Source: Globisporangium splendens (taxonomy: Eukaryota; Oomycota; Peronosporomycetes; Pythiales; Pythiaceae). Taken from it: a DNA stretch of 64,000 nt. The DNA lies in assembly GCA_006386115.1 (NCBI GenBank), contig VFIW01000031.1:124001-188000 (forward strand), given 5' to 3'. Under the pieces are notes generated by a model. That model saw nothing but the letters and a program-made list of their open reading frames with translations, had not been told where the DNA came from and made no database searches. Made by a program: the position numbers and the translations under genes. Shown here in pieces: positions 10,176 through 19,609 of this stretch (position 1 is the first letter of the stretch; each line of letters starts with the position of its first letter).

Positions 10176-13100
10176 ATGTCGGACATTCTGGCCACCATGG
10201 TGGGCGACGTGGCCTACGAGGTCGTCGCGGCTGCATCCATCGGCGTGGCGTCCGTCGCGGCGGCCGCCGTGCTCACGGTCAAGAACGCGCGCAAGCGCAA
10301 GCACGCGGCGGCGCTCAAGCGCAAGCAGCAAGAAGAAGACGCCGAAGAAGGCGAGGACGACAACGCGCGCTCCAAGAGACGCCGCGTGGAGCTCGATGTG
10401 AGTGTCGGCGCTCCCTCGAAGGCGTCCGTGCACGGTGAGGTCGTGGAGCGTGCGACTGCCACCCACGCGCCAATCGTTGTGGACGGCGTGACCATCTCGA
10501 CTGAGGTCGTGGTCGATGAACTGAAGCGCAAGGCTGCAGGCAAGTGGCGCCAAAAGATCGTGTACACTTTCTTGGACGACCGCGGCAAGGAACTGGTTAA
10601 CTACACATACGAAGATGTGGACAAAGCGGCGCGTCGCATCGCCGCCACCCTGCAAACCGAGGGCAATGTGAAGAAGGGCGACCGTGTGATGCTCTGCTAC
10701 CCTCCAGGATTGGACTTTGCATTGGGCTTCTGGGGTTGCTTGTATGCTGGCGCCATTGGTATTCCAGTGTACCCACCATACCCTGGTACGCTCGCCAAGG
10801 ACTTGCCAAAGTTTAACCGCATGGTCGATGATTCGGGTGCGAAGGTGATTCTAACCAACAAGACCTACCACTTGGCCAGTAAGATGGCTACTGTGAAGGG
10901 CTTCTTCAGCGTCGACAAGAATGCGACTACGTGGCCTGCCGACGTGAAATGGTTCACCACCGACTCCATCTCGGACTCTGTTGCCAGCCTCTACGACGAT
11001 TCTAAGCTCAACTTGACTGTTGACGATATCGCGTTCTTCCAATATAGCTCCGGATCGACGTCTGCGCCGAAGGCTGTGATGATCTCGCACGGCAACCTGC
11101 GCGCCCAATTGAAGACTTGGGACAGCATCTTGATCTCTGACACTTTGGTGTCTTGGTTACCATCTTACCACGATATGGGTTTGGTGGGCTTCATCGTTAC
11201 CCCATGTATCACTGGTGCACGATGTGTGTCCATGTCGCCGATTAGTTTCATCAAGGACCCAGCGATATGGATGCGTATTGTCACCAAGTACAAGGGTACC
11301 CATGTTTGTGCACCAAACTTTGGGTATGCGCTTGCTGCTAGAAAGACCAGTGATGCCGAAGCGGCGAAGATGGATCTGAGCTCTCTGAAGCAAACGATTT
11401 GCGCTGCTGAACCGATTCGCAGAGAGTCTCTTGATGCGTTTATCTCGAAGTTCGAGAAGGCTGCTGGTTTCGACCCAAAGACATTTAACTGCGGATACGG
11501 CCTTGCTGAAGTGACGTTGGTGTGTACCGGCCAGAACCCTCTCGAGCGACACTTGCCGTCGATTTTGAACATCAAGAAAGCTACGGTTGAGGCTGAACGT
11601 AAGGTCGTCGTCGCAACGGCGAAGGAACCAGCTGAAAACGTTATGACTCTGGTCGGCTGTGGTAAGCCAATGCCAACCTTCAAGGTAGCAGTCGTTGATC
11701 CTGACTCGAAGAAGCAATTGAAGGAAGGACAGGTTGGTGAACTGTGGGTTCAGGGCCCTTCCGTTGCCGTTGGGTACTGGAACCGCCCCGACTACACCGA
11801 AGAAATGTTCGGCGCCAAGCTTGCTGGTGAGAAGAACCCAAAGAACGTGTACCTTCGTTCTGGTGATATGGGGTTCCTTCGTCACGGGGAAGTGTTCGTT
11901 ACGGGCCGATTGAAGGATTTGATCATTATCCGTGGACGCAACGTCGTTCCTCAAGATGTCGAAGCTTCGATTGAGAAGGCGCATGACCACGTGCGTCCTG
12001 GGTGCACTGCTGCGTTCTCGATTGAAAAGAACCAGGAAGAAGCTTTGGTCCTTGTTGCTGAAGTGAAGAACGGATCGTCGAAAGAGATCTGCGAAGAGAT
12101 TTGCCGTGAAATCGTGAAGGTCGTGTTGTCGGAGCACCAGCTTCGCTGCGAAGCTATTGTTTTGTTGCGTCAGAAGGCCATCCCGAAGACGACTAGTGGT
12201 AAGATCCAACGTAGTGCTGCCAAGTCGAAGTTTTTGACAAACACCCTACCAAAGCCAGTTTTCGAATACAAGGCGAAGGAAGGTCACCAGCCACAGCCAG
12301 CTGTTGCGGTCGTGAAGAAGACAGTCGAAGTTGAAGAAGAAGAGAAGGTTACTGAAGCCGAGAAACCGGTCCAGAACCCAGAGGATATCAAGACTGAGGA
12401 AGAGATTCTGGCTTGGCTTGTCGAGCGTATCGCGAAGGAGGTGGAGTCGGATGAAGCATCTGGTCCTGTTCAAATTGACCCTGCTACCCCTTGGGCTGAG
12501 TATGGCTTGGACTCAATTGCCATCGTTGGTCTCTCCTCTGAACTGGGCGAGTACTTGGGCTGCATCGTTCCTCCTTCTGCGTTTTTCCAGTATGACAGTC
12601 CGTTGAAGTTAGCGAGTGCGCCTGGCTTGGCGACTGGCGAATTGGAAACCGATGACAATGAACATGGTCCTGAAGGTCAACTTGCCCAATCTGTTGAAGA
12701 CATTGACTCATCGTGCTACGACTTCGCGTCTTTCCCTGAAGTTCAAGGTCTTGCTTCGCAAATGGAAGAGTTCAAGGCGGCTGGCTTGCGAGTTCCATAT
12801 TTGGAGACCCTTACTGCTGAGAAGAGAAAGATGGTCAACTTCAACACCTACAACTACCTTGGCAACGCTTCTAACCACGACGTTGCCTTGGCATCCAAGA
12901 AAGCTATCGATGAGTACGGCACGACAATGAGCTCGTCCCCGATTGTTGGACAGACTATCGTGAACGAAGAACTGGAAGCTGCTCTGTGCTCGTTTTTCAA
13001 GGCTGAAGCTAGTATTTTGTTCGTTGGCGGCTGGGTTGCGAACGTGGCAACGATCGACTCCTTGGTTTCGAAGGGTGATTTGATTTTGTGTGATGCGCTG

Positions 13101-14300
13101 AACCACAACTCGTGTGTGACTGGTCAGAGATTGAGTGGCGCTACAATCCTTCCATTCCCACACAACGACCATCTCGCCTTAGAACGAATGCTGTCGAAGC
13201 TTCGAACAAAGTACCGTCGTGTGTTGATTGTGATTGAAGGTGTTTATTCGATGGACGGCGATATCCCAAACCTTCCTGAAATTATTCGCATCAAGAAGCA
13301 GTACAAGTCGATTTTGTTTTTGGATGAAGCACACTCGTTTGGTACCATGGGTAACAACGGTCGCGGCCTTGTTGAGCACTTCGACGTTGACCCACGCGAT
13401 GTGGATGTGCGTATGGGAACAATGAGCAAAGCCCTGGGCTCTGTCGGTGGCTTTATTCTCGGATCTCAAGCTGTCATCAAGTACCTCAAGCACACTGCTG
13501 GTGGGTTCGTGTTCTCTGTGGGACTGTCCCCAGCGTGTGCTGGCGCAGCCTTGAAATCTTTGCAGCTGATGTCGAAGAGTCCATCTCGCACGTTGAAGCT
13601 CCAAGAGAGAAGCAGCTACTTCTTTGATCTGTGCGTCAAGGCCAAATTGTCTATCCCAGACTCGACTTTCCGTGGCGCGCCTGTCGTTGTGGTGATTGTT
13701 GGCTCCACGATTGCTACTGCGAAAGCCTCCGAGTTTTTGGCCGAAAAGGGCAGGATCAACGTGAAACCGATTGTCTATCCTGCCGTTGAAGAAGGCAAAT
13801 GCCGTCTGCGTTTCTTCATTTCGTCCTTGCACACCAAGAAGCAACTGGAGCATGCTGTTGCACTGTTGTCCACTTACTTAGCCGAAGTGAATGGATCGAC
13901 CAGCGTTTCCTCTGCTGTCACCACGACCGAAACTCATCAAGTTCAATCGGTCAACGGCAGCAAAGCTGAAGCCAAGATCTCGTCAGTCACTACGGTTGTG
14001 GAAGAAGTCACCTCGTCGGAATCCCAATCCTCATCAATGACCTTGTCTCAAGAATCTGTCACCAGCAAGTCGGTGGTCGTGACGACTTCGTCTTCGTCCA
14101 CTTCGACTTCAGTGGTGAAAGTCAATGGGAAGACCTCTGGTGAATCCAATGGCCAGCCCAAGAAGCGCAAGAACAAGTCCAAGAACGCAAAAGCGAAGGC
14201 TTCGTCCGGCTCCGTCGAAGTGAAAACGTTCAAGAAGACTGTGGAAGCTTCCTCAAAGACTTCCAACGGTACTGCCGTGTCCACGCCTCCGGTGGCGTAG
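10176..14300 (+). CDS. Fused fatty acyl-AMP ligase / acyl carrier protein / PLP-dependent alpha-oxoamine synthase
   Basis: A single 1374-residue frame. Residues about 12-35 form a hydrophobic Ala/Val-rich anchor, followed by a basic stretch. Residues about 120-690 are a fatty acyl-AMP ligase: phosphate-binding YSSGSTSAPK from residue 290, WLPSYHDMGLVGF, and GRLKDLIIIRGRN near 580. Residues about 740-810 are an acyl carrier domain with GLDSI, Ser780 being the expected phosphopantetheine site. Residues about 870-1240 are an alpha-oxoamine synthase of the 8-amino-7-oxononanoate synthase/serine palmitoyltransferase family: FNTYNYLG, LDEAHSFGTMG, and TMSKALGSVGG with the PLP lysine at K1085. The tail is Ser/Thr-rich and ends in a Lys-rich segment. 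From family knowledge, the first part would activate a fatty acid as acyl-AMP, load it on the carrier, and the last part would condense it with an amino acid, releasing CO2, to give an amino-ketone. Substrate and amino acid are not readable from the sequence. Confidence 0.9.
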   Translation: MSDILATMVGDVAYEVVAAASIGVASVAAAAVLTVKNARKRKHAAALKRKQQEEDAEEGEDDNARSKRRRVELDVSVGAPSKASVHGEVVERATATHAPIVVDGVTISTEVVVDELKRKAAGKWRQKIVYTFLDDRGKELVNYTYEDVDKAARRIAATLQTEGNVKKGDRVMLCYPPGLDFALGFWGCLYAGAIGIPVYPPYPGTLAKDLPKFNRMVDDSGAKVILTNKTYHLASKMATVKGFFSVDKNATTWPADVKWFTTDSISDSVASLYDDSKLNLTVDDIAFFQYSSGSTSAPKAVMISHGNLRAQLKTWDSILISDTLVSWLPSYHDMGLVGFIVTPCITGARCVSMSPISFIKDPAIWMRIVTKYKGTHVCAPNFGYALAARKTSDAEAAKMDLSSLKQTICAAEPIRRESLDAFISKFEKAAGFDPKTFNCGYGLAEVTLVCTGQNPLERHLPSILNIKKATVEAERKVVVATAKEPAENVMTLVGCGKPMPTFKVAVVDPDSKKQLKEGQVGELWVQGPSVAVGYWNRPDYTEEMFGAKLAGEKNPKNVYLRSGDMGFLRHGEVFVTGRLKDLIIIRGRNVVPQDVEASIEKAHDHVRPGCTAAFSIEKNQEEALVLVAEVKNGSSKEICEEICREIVKVVLSEHQLRCEAIVLLRQKAIPKTTSGKIQRSAAKSKFLTNTLPKPVFEYKAKEGHQPQPAVAVVKKTVEVEEEEKVTEAEKPVQNPEDIKTEEEILAWLVERIAKEVESDEASGPVQIDPATPWAEYGLDSIAIVGLSSELGEYLGCIVPPSAFFQYDSPLKLASAPGLATGELETDDNEHGPEGQLAQSVEDIDSSCYDFASFPEVQGLASQMEEFKAAGLRVPYLETLTAEKRKMVNFNTYNYLGNASNHDVALASKKAIDEYGTTMSSSPIVGQTIVNEELEAALCSFFKAEASILFVGGWVANVATIDSLVSKGDLILCDALNHNSCVTGQRLSGATILPFPHNDHLALERMLSKLRTKYRRVLIVIEGVYSMDGDIPNLPEIIRIKKQYKSILFLDEAHSFGTMGNNGRGLVEHFDVDPRDVDVRMGTMSKALGSVGGFILGSQAVIKYLKHTAGGFVFSVGLSPACAGAALKSLQLMSKSPSRTLKLQERSSYFFDLCVKAKLSIPDSTFRGAPVVVVIVGSTIATAKASEFLAEKGRINVKPIVYPAVEEGKCRLRFFISSLHTKKQLEHAVALLSTYLAEVNGSTSVSSAVTTTETHQVQSVNGSKAEAKISSVTTVVEEVTSSESQSSSMTLSQESVTSKSVVVTTSSSSTSTSVVKVNGKTSGESNGQPKKRKNKSKNAKAKASSGSVEVKTFKKTVEASSKTSNGTAVSTPPVA

Positions 14301-14749
14301 ACGTGAACACACAACACGCCCATGAAATGACGTTCGAGTCCATGCACGCTCTGAGGCTCATTTTGTTATAGTTTGTCGCCATTTTGGCTGATGGGGCTTT
14401 CCTCTGTATGTATATGTATCATCCGCTATGAGATTTGCCCCTCCCTCAATAGAAAAGTTGCTCTCATCTTGCCGCTTTTTTCATGCACACGCGTGCACGC
14501 AGTATGCTTTCTCGCAGCTTTCCGTTTCGTTTATCTGCCATCGAACGCATACCAGTGCTTTATCGAGATCTAAAGCGGCCATATTTTGATCCGTTATATT
14601 GGTCCAAGGACACCAAGAGCGCAGCATCCAGCGAAATGTATTCCAGTCGAATCTTCAGGAAGCTGTTCCGACATTTTCACAAGATCGCAGACGTCTGGTG
14701 ATGGCTACGAGCGAGCCGAAGAAACCGAGGTTGTCAAGGCGACTCAGTC
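14301..14749 (+). other. 3' flank and intergenic region
   Basis: No gene seen. The first part is probably the 3' UTR of the acyl-AMP ligase fusion gene. The last 150 bases may hold more of the decayed transporter that follows, but no conserved segment can be recognised. Confidence 0.4.
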
Positions 14750-15585
14750 CAATGGCAAGTCCAAACAAGCACGGTCGGTGCATCCAGCACTCTTGGCGCC
14801 GGCAAGCGCGTGCAGCTCGTGTTCATTCTCAAGAACCTTAGCCGTGGCCTCCTCGGTTGCGCAGGTACGTGGTTCCTCTTTGATATTGTGTTTTGCGCGC
14901 AAAATCTGTTCTCGGCGAGCATTCTCTCGTTCATCGGCGTGAGCAACGCGTAGCTGCAGGTTGTGACGACACTGAACGCGTTTGTCGCGCTCGTGGCTCT
15001 CCCAGGGTACTACGCGGCCGTGTACTTCATTGACTCGATGGGGTGCCGCATGATCCAGCTCCAGGGCTTTGTCGCCATGACGATTCTGCTCCTCTGCTTG
15101 GCGATTTTCTGAGACGATCTCAAGAAACACGCCGTGCTTTTTACCATCGTGTACGGGCTCGCGCTGTTTTTCTCCAACTTTGGACCCAACACATCGACGT
15201 TCGTGATGCCGACCGAGATGCTCCCGACACAGAATCGCAGCACTTGCCACGGATTCTCAGCTGCGATGGACAAGGCTTGCACCGCGATCTGCTCGTTTGG
15301 GTTCTCCAACTGAGTCGAGCACGACAGCTGCAGTACACTGACGCGTTCTACTCGCTCACGGCCATCACATTCGTCTCGATCCCTTCGACGTACTCCTGCA
15401 TGCTCGACAACGAGCAAGGCTTGGAGGAAATGGACGCCGAGCTTGACGCCAAGCTCCACGGCGCCGACGAGTTCACGCGCGAGTCGTTTGCACAGCAGCA
15501 TCGCCTCTCAGATACTGTCGATGGCGTCCGAAAAGGCGCCAAGTACGACGGCATGGCGACGCCACCCATTCATTCTGCCGTTTAG
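14750..15585 (+). pseudogene. Decayed phosphate:H+ symporter (PHO84-type, major facilitator superfamily)
   Basis: One frame reads as the second half of a PHO84-like inorganic phosphate transporter: a GTWFLFDIVF segment near 14860, a Pro/Gly/Tyr-rich segment GYYAAVYFIDSMG near 15010, and the diagnostic FFSNFGPNTSTFVMPTEMLP segment near 15170-15230, followed by a Cys/His-containing STCHGFSAA. In-frame stops interrupt it at TAG 14951-14953, TGA 15110-15112 and TGA 15311-15313. The reading frame also changes near 14780 and after 15311; the last part (DNEQGLEEMDAELD) reads in another frame. The first half of the transporter is not recognisable. It is a clear relic rather than a spliced gene, because the stops fall inside conserved membrane segments. 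Confidence 0.82.
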
Positions 15586-15839
15586 AGACGAACATGGACG
15601 CGCTCAATATGAATACATTAGCCACACGCTTTCTCTATTTCGTAAAATGTAGCCATTTCTCGACCCGAAATGTAGCCATCCACGAAGAGCTCAAACATTA
15701 CAGCACCGTTATGTAACATTTATCAGATACCAGATACATGACGCTGATTTCTGGCACAGTGTGCAAACAAGCAAAGCGAAGTCGGAGAGTAACGAGGCTG
15801 TTGTCGCGCATCTCTCTCTTGTCCCTCGAAGCCTGCGTG

Positions 15840-16334
15840 ATGCCGCGCCCGACGACCAAGTTCGATAACGCGGTGATGAGTCCATTGTGGCGGATATGTA
15901 TGCGATACTGCGACTGAGGCGCACACCCTCTCTCGGTTCTGTTCTGCTCCTTGCACAGGAATGCACCAAGCTGCAGAAGGAGTCCTTGCAATGCCTCATT
16001 GGTGCGGAGGGCATGGTGTCATTGGCATTGTTCATGAGAGGAGGTGGAGCGTCAAACCGTTTGCTGATTGTGACTATTACGCGTGCGTGCTTTTCGCAGA
16101 GAACGAGAACACACGTGAGAATTGCACCGCGTTCTTTGACCGCTACAAGAAATGCCTCAAGGTACGAAGCTGTCTGTTTGTCATTAACTCCGTGAACTAG
16201 AACCACGAGTACCTGGTTTTCTCATGCTGCGTTTGGCTTTTTCTTTGCCATGCTTTTTGTGTGTTTAGGATCGTCGCGATCGAGAGATTGCGGAGAAGAA
16301 AGCGCGGTTCCAAAGAGCGTTGACAGAAAAGTAA
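15840..16334 (+). CDS. Small twin-CX9C mitochondrial protein (CHCHD7/COX23-like), four short exons
   Basis: Exons 15840-15872, 15959-16001, 16100-16161 and 16269-16334, with introns of 86, 98 and 107 bases bounded by GT-AG, join in phase into 67 residues. The product has the twin CX9C signature: C13-x9-C23 and C34-x9-C44, with the intervening ENENTREN and FFDRYKKC, followed by a basic helix. This layout is that of COX23/CHCHD7-type proteins, which are imported into the mitochondrial intermembrane space by the Mia40 disulfide relay and take part in cytochrome oxidase assembly. Every exon is too short to stand out as an open frame. The family is recognised with good confidence; the exact member (COX23 against another twin-CX9C protein) is less sure. 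The first exon of 11 codons is the least certain part. Confidence 0.8.
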
Positions 16335-16444
16335 AACATGCACACTACCCGAACAGACGCTAAGTCCCATGTAGTGCTGTGCCCTTCAACGTGGTAATGC
16401 AATGCACATGGCTCCTTACAAGGCATCATCTCCCCGAAGCGTCA

Positions 16445-17666
16445 TTAAATAGTTGGAATTTCCTTTATGCCCACGTCGGCGTCGGTCTCGATCCCGCAGA
16501 GTTCGTTCACGGCCGCAGGTTTCTTCTCCATCCCATCGGCGATCTGATTCACAGCATCGATCACAATGCGCTTGCGCTGCACCCACGCCGTCTGCATTGC
16601 GCGTACAAAAGTTTGGGTTAATGCTTGCAATGATGAGTAAAAAGCTTTTGCTTGGATGATGTGTAAAAAGAGCTTACTCGGTACGTCGTGAACTTGCGTT
16701 TCAACGCATCCTTCCGACCTGGGGAGATCGGCTTTTGTCCCGGTTTTCGAAGACTCGCGAACTTCGTCTCGAGTGCCGCGCGCTCCTCTTCCAACGCCTG
16801 GAGTGTGGTCGTGAGATCCGCGTCCGAGATCTGCGAATTGATGCTCGAGAGCGTCGCCTCACTCGCCTTGAGCTCCTGCTCGAGCGCCACGCACTCAGCC
16901 TCGACGCTCTTGATCTGCTGCTCCACCTGCGCGCGCTCCTCGGACGAAGGCAGCGGCAACTTGTTCTGGTTCATATAGTAAATCTTGGTTTTACCATACG
17001 TCTTACTCGCCAATTCCTCTCTACAAAAACCATGCAAAGTGTGAGTATAACAGCAATTCATAAAGCAGTAATGGGCAAAGTGTTTGGCTCGTACTTGCCA
17101 CAGAGATCGTCGAGGATCTTGGTCAATGCGGGCTTGGCGACCGCGCGATGCAGGTTCTCAAACACGTTCAACAGACTATATGGGCGGTTGGTCTTCGTTC
17201 CACAAAACCAAGCACATCCATTAGTACCGCATGCCACTCTCAAAGCATTTAAACAGCATTGTACCTTGCGCATATAGTCCAGCACGGCCGTCTTCGCATC
17301 GCCAGGCTTGATGGCAGGCGCAGCGGCTACGACGGGCGTCTTCTTGACTGGACTACTCTTCTTCGCTACTGTTGCTGCTGCCTTCTTTGTACTCGCAGCC
17401 ACCTTCTTTGTCATAGTTGCGTTTGCCGTCTTCTTGGCGGGTGCAGGGCTCTGTTTCTTGGGGGTGGCTTTGCTTTTGGCGGACGCTTTCTTGGCGCGCT
17501 TGCTCTTCGGCGCATCCTCGAAATCGGACTCGACGGCCTCGTCCTCGTCGCTCACAGCATCGTCTTCTTCTTCCTCGGACGCGGCGGAGAACGCGTCGTC
17601 GTCGTCGTCGTCGCTCGCGTCATCGAGCGAGAAATCCTCTTCGTCGTCAAAGTCGTCGTTCTTCAT
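16445..17666 (-). CDS. HOP2: Homologous-pairing protein 2 (HOP2/PSMC3IP), meiotic recombination
   Basis: Four exons on the minus strand: 17265-17666, 17095-17192, 16678-17020 and 16445-16591 (introns of 72, 74 and 86 bases), together 329 residues. The conserved part starts with AVLDYMRK/TNRPYS and a winged-helix DNA-binding segment, goes on to ASKTYGKTKIYY, a coiled coil (residues about 185-260), and ends with GIETDADVG, the typical HOP2 C-terminal signature. HOP2 pairs with MND1 and stimulates DMC1/RAD51 strand invasion in meiosis. Unlike the roughly 220-residue human protein, this one carries about 130 extra N-terminal residues: an acidic Asp/Glu-Ser run followed by a Lys/Ala-rich, histone-H1-like stretch. 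An in-frame upstream ATG at 17723 would add 19 residues; the ATG at 17666 is preferred because it opens the acidic block. Confidence 0.9.
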
Positions 17667-17723
17667 GCTGCCTGCTGCAATAGTAAATGGCGCCTGATGA
17701 AGGAAAAACGCGCCAAAATGCAT

Positions 17724-19609
17724 GGAGGAGGTAGCTGTCTGTCACATTGGCGTGTATATTGCTCAACACTAGTTACTAGAGGTATCTTTATTAGTTATAG
17801 TGTCTGCATGTATATAACTGATGTACTACACTAGACAATATTATTAACTGTTGAGATGTATGTGCGAGAGGTTATTAGTGCAACCCATTGACTTCTTTCC
17901 TTCAGATAGAGAGTATTGTATGAACAAATACTCGTCGGTGCACAGTACGCTTTAATTTGGCGAAAGTCGTGTCAGTATGAGTCACTACACTTTCGTTTAC
18001 TTATATATCCGCTGGCAGCATTTACTGCACTTGTGCCTCTGAAAAGTGTCCTGGTAGCCATGTCCAGTCTGCATGTGCAGACAGCCTCAGATCGTTGGCC
18101 ATTCTTCTGACTGATGCACGCAATGTGGAGCGTTATCTCACTTGAAACGAACTGACGACACTCAGTCCGACGATCCATTTGCCAGACTCTTGCGTTTCCT
18201 GTGATTGAGCTCTTTATGAGCGGAAAGACAGCGATAAATGGCTACAGAGAGGATTGAGATCGCGCTATCCGCGGGTTTCTCATTTATTGACTAACGATTG
18301 CACAAAAGGCGACGCGAGAATGCGAACCCAGGTGCAGCTTCGTGTTTTACATGCGAGAAATCCACGAGCATGTTAGAAAAAGTGCCTTGTTTTGATTAGT
18401 CTCCAGCTGCAATTTGTCTATCCAAATGCACGCACAAACCGTGTGTGCGATGCAACTGTGAGATACGTTTGTTTGTTTGCCAATTTGCATGCTTGCTCGA
18501 CTGAATCGTCTCTTGAAACTGAAGAACATGACGTGCATCCGCCTATTACAGCAGCATACGGACGCATTTGTTTGACAACTGCGCCAGTGCATAAAACAAA
18601 GGAGAACTGGCTGGATATGCACACCCACAGTCGTACCTCAAGCCTGGCTTGTCCACAGGAGAACGAGAAAAAGAATGCACTTGGCGACAAACATTTCTTG
18701 CTTCCCGATCTTCTTGCAACCAACCTTCAACAAACCAACACTCTCCCGCGCATGCACACACACACACGTCAGCTGCACATTTCGCCGCTTTGCTGTGTTT
18801 TACTGTAGAGACACTGCCGAATTGAGGTGGATGAAAAATTGCATCGCGTGGTAAATCTCAGCGCTGAGTCGGGAGCAGAAACAGCCAGCGCGGCAGAAAA
18901 AAGCATCCAGATGGATTCTTCTCCCCGTGCAAAACCCAACAAACAGTCTTTTGCGCCAAATAAGGAGGCTTTTATGCACTTTGATTGTTGCATCAAGAAA
19001 CCATCTGAATGCGTTATAGAAAGGTTTTCTGTCGCGTTCGCTCCGAAATACCTCCCTGCTTTTACTGATTCGGAGGTGTGCAGCACTAAAACACCCCACG
19101 GTTTGGAAACAGAAGACACATCAGACCTCGCAAAATGCGTATGAATCAGCAACTCGACGACGAAAAGCAAAAAGAGGCACTCTCCTCCATAAAGAGAGAG
19201 AGAGAGAGAGAGAGAGAAGCGCGGGAGCGACTCATTCGAATCCGCTCCATAAGCGAATCGCAGACGAGAAGCAGAAGCAAGCAAAGCATAACGCCATCTC
19301 CATATTCGCTGTGTGTCTGTTCGTTATAAGCGAAAGAAACGCGCGTCTCCACATCGCCACCCCACTCTCGTCGTCGTTCACAAAGGTGCGTGCGTCTTGA
19401 AGAAAACCACTTTTCGCGAAAGAAAAGCATACAGCACACCTACATACCAAACGCAGGATGTCTCATTGCGCTTTTGTATATGAATGCTTATATGTGCGGT
19501 GCTGCCATGTCACGTTTTATTTACACTTGTTTCCCTTCTCTCTCATTCATTCATCATATAGAGACCGCACAGGAAAAAGCACTTTGTTATATTTACTGCA
19601 TAGACGAAT
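17724..19609 (+). other. Long intergenic region upstream of the kinase gene
   Basis: About 1.9 kb without a recognisable gene. The longest frame with an ATG (18827-19144, 105 residues) has no known features. The last 150 bases hold a pyrimidine-rich stretch with repeated TCATTCATTCATCAT near 19542-19556, ending in an AG, which may be a transcription start element or the 3' end of a leader intron for the kinase. Confidence 0.4.
19193..19217 (+). repeat. (AG)n microsatellite
   Basis: A pure AG dinucleotide run of about 12 units, likely length-variable. Confidence 0.9.

Noticed and set aside
17800..19140. Small protein genes upstream of the kinase
   Set aside because: All frames are short, composition is non-coding, and none has a motif or splice support.
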